64,000 nucleotides of DNA from HGM11416 sp034104345 (lineage in GTDB: Bacteria; Bacillota; Clostridia; Christensenellales; Borkfalkiaceae): positions 71,606 through 135,605 of the forward strand of contig JAXEDY010000029.1 of assembly GCA_034104345.1 (NCBI GenBank), in the 5' to 3' direction. The translations under genes were made by a program, and so were the position numbers. Under the pieces are notes generated by a model that ran no database searches, was not told the origin of the DNA, and saw nothing but the letters and a program-made list of their open reading frames with translations. Position 1 is the stretch's first letter, and each line of letters starts with the position of its first letter. Positions 34,172 to 42,252 of this stretch are shown in pieces.

Positions 34172-35194
34172 TCAAGCGATAAGCCCTTTGGGGCTTCCGA
34201 TAAAATTACTGTAAGTTTTAACCATATAAATTATAAAGGATATGCTTTCGAACTGAAGGTCCGGTTGCATGTTCGAATAGTCGAACGCGCACATAACAAT
34301 GCCGCTTGCGCTCGACGAAACGATTTCGTAACTGCCGTCTTCTTTCTGTTTATAAACCGTTTTAACGTAAGCGCTCGTAATATCCTTTTCGCCGCCCGTA
34401 AGTTTGCCGAGATCGATTCCGTAATATTTTTCGGTTTCTTTTTCTAACAAACCGTTATAATATTCTTTATCGCGGTCGGTTTCGGCAAGCGCCAAACTTT
34501 GCGAATATTTTTTGTATTTTACAAAAATTTCGGGGCGACTATCCAAAAGATCTTCTAAAAGCAACGCGTTGTTCCAAACGTGTTTAATGCGCTCCATCTC
34601 GTTTTTTATGCCCGCCTGAATTTTTTCGTCGGTTTTAAAACGCGGATCTTTTGCCATACGGTTTTTAAAATAATCCGAAATATTTTCTTCGTTCAAAACG
34701 TAATTTTCGCCGTTTTTAATTATAAAGCGATGGTGGTTTATGCAATAATCTTTTGCGGCTTTAACGAACAATTTCAAATCGTAAAAACAATAGCCGTAAC
34801 CGTCGATAAGCGAGCGGAATTTAGATTTGTTTTTGGCTATATCGCTTTCGAAATCGGATATAACCATAATATCGCCTTCGCCAGTGGTTGTTATAGCCGA
34901 CATAAGGGTGTTAAAATAATCTTCGGTGAACTGCCGCGAGCCGAAATCTAAAACGTCGTAAGAAAAAACGTTTTTGTTTTTGGCATCGGAAATCATATCC
35001 GATTCGTTCGTAGCGGTGGTGAAATCGCTGTCGTAAACGAATAAATCGAACATTTGCCCGACCGAAATGCGCGGCGCGCCCATAGTAAATGCGAGCGACC
35101 ACACAAAAATTATGGCAACGATTATGGCGATTATTTTAAGCCAGTCGTAGGATAAAACCCGCGACAGCCTGCTTTTGGTTATGCGACTATCCAT
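34172..35194 (-). CDS. Unknown single-pass membrane protein
   Basis: 340 residues. One N-terminal membrane helix (about 19-40, KIIAIIVAIIFVWSLAFTM) and a long outer part rich in Lys, Asp, Tyr and Phe, without Cys pairs or repeats; the last 60 residues include a hydrophobic SFIIYMVKTY. I recognise no family. It is monocistronic, set between holB and a tandem-repeat block. The type of start is a weak ribosome site (GGGA) before ATG. It could be an accessory subunit of a transporter, but nothing nearby supports this. Confidence 0.6.
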   Translation of the reverse strand: MDSRITKSRLSRVLSYDWLKIIAIIVAIIFVWSLAFTMGAPRISVGQMFDLFVYDSDFTTATNESDMISDAKNKNVFSYDVLDFGSRQFTEDYFNTLMSAITTTGEGDIMVISDFESDIAKNKSKFRSLIDGYGYCFYDLKLFVKAAKDYCINHHRFIIKNGENYVLNEENISDYFKNRMAKDPRFKTDEKIQAGIKNEMERIKHVWNNALLLEDLLDSRPEIFVKYKKYSQSLALAETDRDKEYYNGLLEKETEKYYGIDLGKLTGGEKDITSAYVKTVYKQKEDGSYEIVSSSASGIVMCAFDYSNMQPDLQFESISFIIYMVKTYSNFIGSPKGLIA

Positions 35195-35316
35195 TAAAAA
35201 ATCCCGAAATTCCTTGTGTTATCGTTGACTTTGTTGGCGTAAAGCGGTAAATTTACGCGCAAAAACAGCCTTTACGTTCATTTAGTTTTTGTGTTTTTTG
35301 ATTTTATGCGTTTTTT

Positions 35317-35680
35317 GAAAGGTCAGACGCGCGAAAAGAACGGCGCGCGACAAACACAACAATGCATGGCGCAACGTATAAATATGTTTGACCTTTATAG
35401 AAAACGCCTTTTGAAAGGTCAGACGCGCGCAAGGCAAGGCACGCGAAGTTTTTTAAAAGGGAGCGACCTTTATCGGTCGCAGGAATTTTAAAAAACGAGC
35501 AGAACGATGCATGGCGCGATAAATAAATCGGTTCGACCTTTTAGAAAACGCCTTTTGAAAGGTCAGACGCGCGCAAGGCAAGGCGCGCGAAGTTTTTTAA
35601 AAGGGAGCGACCTTTATCGGTCGCAGGAATTTTAAAAAACGAGCGGAACGATGCATGGCGCAACGTATGACCTTTCAAAA
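35317..35680. repeat. Tandem repeat block with nested hairpins
   Basis: Three units start with GAAAGGTCAGACGCGCG at 35317, 35413 and 35557. The second (144 bp) and third (about 124 bp) are nearly identical; the first is shorter (96 bp). Each unit ends near a GACCTTT that mirrors its start. The longer units contain nested arms GTTTTTTAAAA/TTTTAAAAAAC around GCGACC/GGTCGC, and share ATGCATGGCG. The last unit ends in TGACCTTTC right at the greA stop. No coding frame is plausible. Confidence 0.8.
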
Positions 35681-36151
35681 TCAGTAAGTTACTTTTTCAA
35701 TCTGCACTTCATAAGACGAAGCAGGCGCTTCGACGGTGACGATCTCGCTTACTTTTTTGCCGATTAAGGCTTTGCCGATGGGGGATTCGTTGGATATGCG
35801 TCCCGCTTTAAAGTCGGCTTCGGTGGTGCCTACGATTTCGAATTCGTAAACTTTGCCGTTTCTACGGTCGGTAAATTTAACTTTCGCACCTACGCCTACC
35901 GTATCTTTTTTAACGTTTACGGTGATAACTTCGGCAACTTTTAACTTGGCTTCGATTTCGATAATTTCGCCTTCGATAAGAGCCTGTTCGTTTTTAGCCG
36001 CGTCGTATTCGGCGTTTTCCGAAAGGTCGCCGAATTCGCGGGCGATTTTAATACGCTCGGTAATTTCGGGGCGTTTTACCATTTTAAGGTATTCGAGTTT
36101 TTTCTCAAGTTCCTGCTTGCCTTCTTCGGTAAGAATTACTTTTTCACTCAT
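35681..36151 (-). CDS. greA: Transcription elongation factor GreA
   Basis: 156 residues: an N-terminal coiled coil (about 1-75) with the acidic tip (FGDLSENAEYDAA) that enters the polymerase channel, and a C-terminal FKBP-like domain (ISNESPIGKALIGKKVGEI-like). It stimulates transcript cleavage in backtracked RNA polymerase. GGAG lies before the ATG. It is probably the last gene of the cysS-alaS-greA transcript; its 3' end abuts the tandem-repeat block. Confidence 0.95.
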   Translation of the reverse strand: MSEKVILTEEGKQELEKKLEYLKMVKRPEITERIKIAREFGDLSENAEYDAAKNEQALIEGEIIEIEAKLKVAEVITVNVKKDTVGVGAKVKFTDRRNGKVYEFEIVGTTEADFKAGRISNESPIGKALIGKKVSEIVTVEAPASSYEVQIEKVTY

Positions 36152-36248
36152 ATTTATTTCTCCGTTTATTGGTTTTTAATTAAATTTAAAGGTTTTTCGC
36201 ATCATTCGGACGCCTTTAAAAACGCCCGATAAAGTTTAACGCGATATT

Positions 36249-38036
36249 TTAATATTCTAAAATCGCCTTTATTCTTCTTACGCCGCTCGACGACGATTGT
36301 TCTTTAACGATTTTGAATTTGCCGAGTTCGCCCGTGTGTTTGGCGTGCGGGCCGCCGCAAATTTCTTTGCTGTAACTGCCCATAGTATAAACCTTGACCT
36401 TGTCGCCGTATTTGCTTTCGAAAAGACCGATTGCGCCTTGCTTTTTGGCTTCTTCAACGGTCATTTCTTCCATTGTAACGGGAACGTCTGCTTTGATGGC
36501 TTCGTTTACGAGCTCTTCGACCTTTTTAATTTCTTCCGCCGTCATGGGGCGCGGAAAGTTAAAGTCGAAACGCAAACGTTCGGTGGTTATGTTCGAACCG
36601 CGCTGGCTTACCGACGAATCCAAAACTTTTCGAAGAGCCGCCTGCATAAGGTGCGTTGCGGTGTGAAGACGCGCGGTGGCTTCGCCGGTATCGGCAAGCC
36701 CGCCCTTGAATTTTTGTTCGGCTCCGACCGCAGATTTTTTCTGGTGATCCAAAAGCGCGGCGTCGTAACCCGCCCTGTCGAGAGAAAAGCCCTTTTCTTT
36801 GGCGAGTTCTTCGGTCATTTCGAGCGGGAAGCCGTAAGTTTCGTAAAGTCTAAACGCGGTTTTGCCGGGGAACACGTCGCCGGGAATATGCGTTATAACT
36901 TTATTGAATTCTTTAAGCCCTTCTTCTAACGCTTTGCCGAATTTATCTTCTTCTTTGGTAAGTTCGCTGTAAATTTTTTGTTCGTTTTGTTTAAGTTCGG
37001 GGTAAACGTCTTTATATTTTTCGACGTAGCAAGCCGCTATTTCGCAAAGTTTGCCGTGCTCTAACCCCAGCGCTTTTCCGAAACGAATAGCCCTTCTTAT
37101 AAGGCGACGCAAAATATAGCCCTGGTCAACGTTCGACGGAACTATGCCGCGATAATCGCCTATCATAAAGGTTGCCGTTCTGATATGGTCTAAAATAATT
37201 CTGAACGCGCGGGTGTCTTCTTCGTTATCGCCGTATTTTTTGCCCGTAAGTTCTTCGATTTTTGCGCGAGCCGCTTCGAAAAGGTCGGTATCGTAAACGC
37301 TTTTTACCCCGTTAATGGTGCAAAGCGTGCGTTCGAGCCCCATGCCGGTATCTACGTTCTTTTGTTTGAGTTTGCTGTAAGTTCCGTCTTCGTTGCGGTA
37401 AAACTGCATAAACACGTTGTTCCAGATTTCTAAAAATCTGCCGCAATCGCACGAAGGATCGCAGTTCGGTCCACAAGGCTTAACGTCGCGCACGATGAAC
37501 ATTTCGGTATCCGGTCCGCAAGGTCCGGTTTTGCCCGCAATCCACCAGTTGTTCTTTTTAGGAAGATAATAAATGCGATCTTTCGGAATTCCGCATTCTT
37601 CCCACACTTTAGCGCTGCTTTCGTCGCGCGGGGCGTCGTCGTCGCCCGCAAAAACGGTAACTGCAAGTTTTTCGACGGGGATAGCAAGATATTCTTCGCC
37701 CGTTAAAAATTTATAACTCCATTTAATGGCTTGTTCGTTGAAATAATCGCCGAGCGACCAGTTGCCGAGCATTTCGAAAAAGGTAAGGTGCGACAAATCG
37801 CCCACTTCCTCGATATCGCCCGTGCGAACGCATTTCTGCACGTCGGTAAGGCGCCTACCCGCGGGGTGTTTTTCGCCGAGCAGATAAGGAACCAGCGGAT
37901 GCATGCCCGCCGTAGTGAACAAAACCGACGGATCGTTTTCGGGAATAAGACTTGCCGACGGTATTATGGTGTGACCGTTGGAAGCAAAATAGTTTAAATA
38001 GGTGCTTCTTAATTGTTCCGAAGTAAGTTTTTTCAT
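36249..38036 (-). CDS. alaS: Compact alanyl-tRNA synthetase
   Basis: 595 residues instead of about 875. The class II catalytic and tRNA-recognition part is intact (about 1-440; FTTAGMHPLVPYLLG, DTGMGLERT). Directly after it the editing domain begins: HTATH near residue 459 and CGGPH near 560 supply the zinc ligands. The usual beta-barrel between the two parts is missing, and the protein ends at SSSSGVRRIKAI, where C-Ala would begin. CGGPH replaces the more common CGGTH. It is a real, uninterrupted ORF in an operon with cysS and greA, so this looks like a natural minimal form rather than a broken gene. Confidence 0.9.
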   Translation of the reverse strand: MKKLTSEQLRSTYLNYFASNGHTIIPSASLIPENDPSVLFTTAGMHPLVPYLLGEKHPAGRRLTDVQKCVRTGDIEEVGDLSHLTFFEMLGNWSLGDYFNEQAIKWSYKFLTGEEYLAIPVEKLAVTVFAGDDDAPRDESSAKVWEECGIPKDRIYYLPKKNNWWIAGKTGPCGPDTEMFIVRDVKPCGPNCDPSCDCGRFLEIWNNVFMQFYRNEDGTYSKLKQKNVDTGMGLERTLCTINGVKSVYDTDLFEAARAKIEELTGKKYGDNEEDTRAFRIILDHIRTATFMIGDYRGIVPSNVDQGYILRRLIRRAIRFGKALGLEHGKLCEIAACYVEKYKDVYPELKQNEQKIYSELTKEEDKFGKALEEGLKEFNKVITHIPGDVFPGKTAFRLYETYGFPLEMTEELAKEKGFSLDRAGYDAALLDHQKKSAVGAEQKFKGGLADTGEATARLHTATHLMQAALRKVLDSSVSQRGSNITTERLRFDFNFPRPMTAEEIKKVEELVNEAIKADVPVTMEEMTVEEAKKQGAIGLFESKYGDKVKVYTMGSYSKEICGGPHAKHTGELGKFKIVKEQSSSSGVRRIKAILEY

Positions 38037-38107
38037 AAAAAATTCGTCCTGTAAACTTTCTTTCGTTATTTTTATTAAAGTTTTTTAGCGGAGCGGAAAC
38101 CGACGCC

Positions 38108-39517
38108 TTATTTTTTTGCTTTTAAGGTATAACCTTCTTTGGTGTTCAAAACGCTGTAACCAAGCCCGTCGATTTCGGCGCGGAGCGCGTCGGCAGCGGC
38201 ATAGTCTTTCTGCATGCGTGCGCTTTGCATTTTTTCGGCGAGAACGGCAACGTTTTCGGGAATTTCCGCCTGCGCGTTTTTCGCTTCTTCTTCGGCTACG
38301 ACCTGTTCGGCTTTATCGAGCGACAAACCGAAAACTCTGTCGAAATCGAGAGCGGCTTCGTAAACCTTTTTCGACGCGGGGAGTTTAAGCATCGTCCACA
38401 AAACGCCGAGTGCCTGCGGAACGTTAAGGTCGTCGCAGATTGCGTCTTCGAATTGTTTTTTATACTCGGCGATAACTTCGTCTTTTACGTCGTTCGCGCC
38501 GTTTTTGTGCGCCGCAACCGCGCGGAGCAACCTGTCGTAAGCGGTTTTCGCCCCGTCTAACACTTCGAAAGTGAAGTTTAATTTTTTGCGGTAATGCGCG
38601 TTTAAGCACATATATCTGAAATCCATCGGGCGATAGCCGCGTTCTTCAAGTTGCGAAATGGTGTAGGTATTGCCGAGCGACTTGCTCATTTTGCCGCCGT
38701 CGACCTGCATAAATTCGCCGTGCATCCAAAACCTTGCGGGGATTTTACCCGTTAAGGCTTCGCTTTGCGCGATTTCGTTTTCGTGGTGAATGGGAATATG
38801 GTCTACCCCGCCCGTGTGAATATCGAATTGCTCGCCTAAATATTTGCGGCTCATCGCCGAACATTCGATATGCCAGCCGGGGTAACTTTTGCCCCACGGG
38901 CTGTCCCATTGCATTATGTGTTCTTTGGGGGCTTTTTTCCAAAGCGCGAAATCGGCGGGGTGGCGTTTTTCGTCGTTTACTTCAACCCTTGCTCCCGCTT
39001 TCTGCTCGTCGAGTTTAGCTCCCGAAAGTTTGCCGTAGTCGTTGGCTTTCGAAATATCGAAGTAAATGCCGTCGCTCGTTTCGTATCCGTAACCCTTTTC
39101 TACGAGTTTTTCGACGAAGTCGAGCATGCAATCGATGTGTTCGGTCGCTTTTGGGGTTATTTCGGGTTTTTGAACGTTTAACTTTTTAAGGTCTTCGAAA
39201 AATACGCCCGAATAAAAAGCAGCTATTTCGTAAGGACTTTTGTGCTGTTCTTTGGCGGCTTTCTGCATTTTGTCTTCACCGTCGTCGCCGTCTGAAAGCA
39301 GATGCCCTACGTCGGTAACGTTCATAACGCCTTTAACCTTATAGCCTTCGTATTGAAGGGCGCGGCGAAGCAAATCCATAAAAACGTAGGTGCGCATGTT
39401 GCCGATATGCGCAAAACTGTAAACCGTGGGCCCGCACGAATACATACGAACTTTGTTCGTTCCGTCGACCGTGGTAAATTCTTCTTTTTTGCGCGTAAGC
39501 GTGTTATAGAATTTCAT
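38108..39517 (-). CDS. cysS: Cysteinyl-tRNA synthetase
   Basis: 469 residues. CGPTVYSFAHIGNMRTYV carries the HIGH-type element and first zinc Cys; the zinc site is completed by CSA and HHENE; KMSKSLGN is the KMSKS loop. DALR-type anticodon helices follow. AAGGT lies before the ATG. It heads the cysS-alaS-greA group and diverges from serS. No T-box is visible in its leader. Confidence 0.96.
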   Translation of the reverse strand: MKFYNTLTRKKEEFTTVDGTNKVRMYSCGPTVYSFAHIGNMRTYVFMDLLRRALQYEGYKVKGVMNVTDVGHLLSDGDDGEDKMQKAAKEQHKSPYEIAAFYSGVFFEDLKKLNVQKPEITPKATEHIDCMLDFVEKLVEKGYGYETSDGIYFDISKANDYGKLSGAKLDEQKAGARVEVNDEKRHPADFALWKKAPKEHIMQWDSPWGKSYPGWHIECSAMSRKYLGEQFDIHTGGVDHIPIHHENEIAQSEALTGKIPARFWMHGEFMQVDGGKMSKSLGNTYTISQLEERGYRPMDFRYMCLNAHYRKKLNFTFEVLDGAKTAYDRLLRAVAAHKNGANDVKDEVIAEYKKQFEDAICDDLNVPQALGVLWTMLKLPASKKVYEAALDFDRVFGLSLDKAEQVVAEEEAKNAQAEIPENVAVLAEKMQSARMQKDYAAADALRAEIDGLGYSVLNTKEGYTLKAKK

Positions 39518-39765
39518 AATATACCTTCTTTTTCGTTTTGCGTTTTAACTTTTTTAAAATTCCGAGCAAGGTTTTGCAGCCGTTTATGGCAATTTTATGT
39601 TCCGATAACGGCAGGTTTATGCCTTTGCCGAAAAAATAAAGCCGAGCGCAAATTCGCACGCGCGTTACGCGCGTATATACTGTGTTAACGATATATAATT
39701 TTACCATATCTAACCGCGTTTTGCAATTATTTTTGCTTTGTTTGAATTTATTGCCCTTAATTTTA
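39518..39765. other. Divergent leader region of cysS and serS
   Basis: A gap of about 250 bp with a CGCGCGTTACGCGCG palindrome near 39660-39675 and small hairpins around 39595-39635 (ATAACGGCAGG/CCTTTGCCG). I see no T-box (no AGGGTGG core), although both flanking genes are aminoacyl-tRNA synthetases. A 67-codon open frame on the minus strand overlaps the cysS start and looks accidental. Confidence 0.4.
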
Positions 39766-39794
39766 TTGCAAAAACGTCGAAAATGTTCTATACT
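39766..39794 (+). promoter_or_regulatory. Promoter of serS
   Basis: TTGCAA (39766-39771), 17 bases, TATACT (39789-39794). The predicted transcript starts about 18 bases before ATG 39819, which leaves no room for a T-box and fixes the start codon. Confidence 0.7.
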
Positions 39795-39818
39795 AAAAAG
39801 AAAAAACGGGTTGGAATT

Positions 39819-41108
39819 ATGTTAGACCTTAATAAAATTATCGAAAATCCGCAACTTATAAGCGAAAAACTTGCAAAAAAAGGTTGCCAGGTAAATTTCG
39901 ACGAAGTTTTGCGCCTTAATCAGGAAAGAAAAGCCGTAATCGTCGAAGTAGAACAAATGAAAGCCGAAAAGAACAAAGTTTCGGCTGAAATCCCCAAACT
40001 TAAAAAAGAAGGCAAAGACGTTTCGCCTATTTTCGACAAAATGCGCGCTCTCGGCGACAAAGTAAACGAACTCGACGCGAAAAAAGGCGAAATCGAACAG
40101 CAAATCAACGATTTTCTTTCGCGCTTACCCAACGTTCCCGACGACGACCTTTTGCCGGGAGAAAAAGAAAACAACAAAGTTATTAAAGTTTTCGGCGAAA
40201 AACCCTCTTTCGACTTCGAAGCAAAAAACCACGTCGACCTTTGCAACGCTCTCGGAATTATCGATTACGAACGCGGCGTTAAACTTTCGGGCGGCGGGTA
40301 TTGGCTTTATCGCGGCGAAGGCGCAAGGCTCGAATGGGCGCTTTTAAACTTTTTTATAAGCGAACACCTTGCCGACGGATACGAATTTATTCTCCCCCCG
40401 CACATGCTCGGTTATAACTGCGGCTACGGCGCGGGGCAGTTCCCCAAGTTTGCCGACGAAGTTTATTGGGTAGACAACGAAGACGAAGACAACAAAAGGG
40501 CAAAATTTATGCTCCCCACCGCCGAAACCGCGCTCGTTAATATGTATGCGGGTGAAATTATCGACGAAAGCAAACTCCCCATGAAGTTCTTTGCATACAC
40601 CCCCTGCTATCGTAAAGAAGCGGGCAGTTATCGCGCCGAAGAACGCGGAATGATTCGCGGGCATCAATTCAATAAAGTCGAAATGGTGCAATACGCTCAC
40701 CCCGAACACAGCAAAGAAGCTTTCGAAGAACTTGTAAACAAGGCTTGCTCGCTTATGGAAAAACTGGGGCTTCACTTCAGATTAAGCAAACTTGCCGCGG
40801 GCGATTGCTCGGCTTCGATGGCGCGCACTTACGATATCGAAGTATGGATTCCGTCGATGGGCATTTATAAAGAAGTAAGTTCGGTTTCGAACGCCAACGA
40901 TTATCAGGCGAGAAGAAACAACACCCGTTTCAGAAACACCAAAACCGGCAAACCCGAATTCGTTCACACCTTAAACGGCAGCGGACTTGCAACTTCGCGC
41001 GTGTTCCCCGCCCTTATCGAACAATTCCAGCAAAAAGACGGCAGCGTTAAAATCCCCGAAGTTTTGCGCAAGTTTATGAACGGACAAGAATTTATTAAAG
41101 TAAAATAA
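39819..41108 (+). CDS. serS: Seryl-tRNA synthetase
   Basis: 429 residues from ATG 39819 (MLDLNKIIENPQLI); upstream in-frame codons overlap the promoter. The N-terminal antiparallel coiled coil spans about 27-100. Class II motifs follow: YTPCYRKEAGS (motif 2), SNANDYQARRNNTRF and the motif 3 region NGSGLATSRVFPAL. It charges tRNA-Ser such as the one encoded at 52834-52924. A repeat-type terminator lies 45 bases downstream. Confidence 0.97.
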   Translation: MLDLNKIIENPQLISEKLAKKGCQVNFDEVLRLNQERKAVIVEVEQMKAEKNKVSAEIPKLKKEGKDVSPIFDKMRALGDKVNELDAKKGEIEQQINDFLSRLPNVPDDDLLPGEKENNKVIKVFGEKPSFDFEAKNHVDLCNALGIIDYERGVKLSGGGYWLYRGEGARLEWALLNFFISEHLADGYEFILPPHMLGYNCGYGAGQFPKFADEVYWVDNEDEDNKRAKFMLPTAETALVNMYAGEIIDESKLPMKFFAYTPCYRKEAGSYRAEERGMIRGHQFNKVEMVQYAHPEHSKEAFEELVNKACSLMEKLGLHFRLSKLAAGDCSASMARTYDIEVWIPSMGIYKEVSSVSNANDYQARRNNTRFRNTKTGKPEFVHTLNGSGLATSRVFPALIEQFQQKDGSVKIPEVLRKFMNGQEFIKVK

Positions 41109-41152
41109 TTTGATTTTAATTGATTAAAACAAAACGATTTTAATAAAAAAGT

Positions 41153-41191
41153 CCGCCTATATGTCGATTAACGACACATAGGCGGTTTTTT
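41153..41191. repeat. Oriented repeat, fully palindromic copy e, acting as serS terminator
   Basis: CCGCCTATATGTCG (41153-41166) pairs with CGACACATAGGCGG (41172-41185), 14 positions with one mismatch around ATTAA, followed by six T residues. It contains the family core and a complete terminator between the convergent serS and hydrolase genes. Confidence 0.8.
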
Positions 41192-41302
41192 GTTGTTCTT
41201 TTTTTTCGTATGACGGTTATCTTTGGGCTAATTTGAATCGCCCGCCGTTTCTTCGGGCATTATACCTTAGGGGCGACCAATGGCCTCCCGCCAAACGATT
41301 TT

Positions 41303-42202
41303 TTATTTCAAATTTTCTTCTAAAAATTTTATTACGTCGGATATTACCTGTTCGCGTGCAACGTCGTTTAAATATTCATGGCGAACGCCCTTATAAAGTT
41401 TTAAATCGACCGATTTAACGCCGCTGTCTTTATAAAAGTTTGCAAGCGCTTTTACGCCTTCGCCGTAATACCCTACCGGATCGCCGTCGCCCGCCACCAA
41501 CAAAATCGGTAAATCTTTGTTAAGGCGCGCAGCAGAACTCTTTTTATAAAGTTTTTCAGCCCCGCCGAAAAACGAACGATAAAAATTGTAACTGCAAATA
41601 AAATCGCATTTTTCGTCTTGTTTATAGCGTTCGCACTCGCTTTTTATCGACGAAATAAAGGTTGTTCCGTCTGAATATTTTTTGTTGTAATCGTCGAACG
41701 TCATTTTTGCAAGCAACTTTGCGGGCGCGGTTTCGCCTTTGAACAAACAGCCTACGTCCGCAACGACTTTTCCGGGTTTTACCAAACTCATTTTCAAACG
41801 GCAACTTCCGCCTATTATAACCGCGCTTAAATTTTCGGCGTAGCGCTGAATATACGCCTGAGTTAAAAACGAGCCGTAACTATGACCAAATAAAGCGAGC
41901 GGCAAATTATATTCGCGCTTTAACTTTTTGCTTATAAGGTCAAGGTCTGAAAGCGTGTTTTCCCAGATATTGCCTTTAGAATATCCGAGCGTTTCGCCGT
42001 CGGTTTCGCCGTGTGCGCGGTGGTCGTCGGCGCAAACGATAAAACCATGTTCGTTTAAAATTTTAGCAAAACCATCATAGCGCATTGCGTGTTCTGCCAT
42101 TCCGTGCGAAATTTGAAGAACGCCCTTTGGTGCCGAAACTTCGTCCCATACAACGAGCGATATTTTTTTTCCGTCGTGCGATAAAAATTCGGTTCTTTTC
42201 AT
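41303..42202 (-). CDS. Alpha/beta hydrolase, monoacylglycerol lipase-like
   Basis: 299 residues. The nucleophile elbow is GHSYGS; ISHGMAEHAMRYDGFAKIL is the serine-aminopeptidase S33/monoglyceride lipase signature. The acid (LLVAGDGDPVG) and the histidine (GVRHEYLND) close the triad. No signal peptide. GGAGAG precedes the start. The next gene upstream is glpK; a monoglyceride lipase supplying glycerol for glycerol kinase would make sense, but this is inference. Confidence 0.85.
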   Translation of the reverse strand: MKRTEFLSHDGKKISLVVWDEVSAPKGVLQISHGMAEHAMRYDGFAKILNEHGFIVCADDHRAHGETDGETLGYSKGNIWENTLSDLDLISKKLKREYNLPLALFGHSYGSFLTQAYIQRYAENLSAVIIGGSCRLKMSLVKPGKVVADVGCLFKGETAPAKLLAKMTFDDYNKKYSDGTTFISSIKSECERYKQDEKCDFICSYNFYRSFFGGAEKLYKKSSAARLNKDLPILLVAGDGDPVGYYGEGVKALANFYKDSGVKSVDLKLYKGVRHEYLNDVAREQVISDVIKFLEENLK

Positions 42203-42252
42203 AATTTTCTCTCCGATTGTCGTTTTAATTTCTATTATTTTTTACGTTATTT

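Noticed and set aside
35291..35491. 66-codon open frame over the tandem repeat block
   Set aside because: It only translates the hairpin repeats and has no start signals.
35317..35680. CRISPR-like array
   Set aside because: Units are long, few and internally palindromic, without constant spacer lengths or cas genes.
39504..39707. 67-codon open frame upstream of cysS as possible leader peptide
   Set aside because: It overlaps the cysS start, has no run of Cys codons and no terminator/antiterminator pair.
29060..41260. Shared TTTGAATCGCCCGC near 29070 and 41235
   Set aside because: A 14-base match without further similarity around it; too short to call a repeat.
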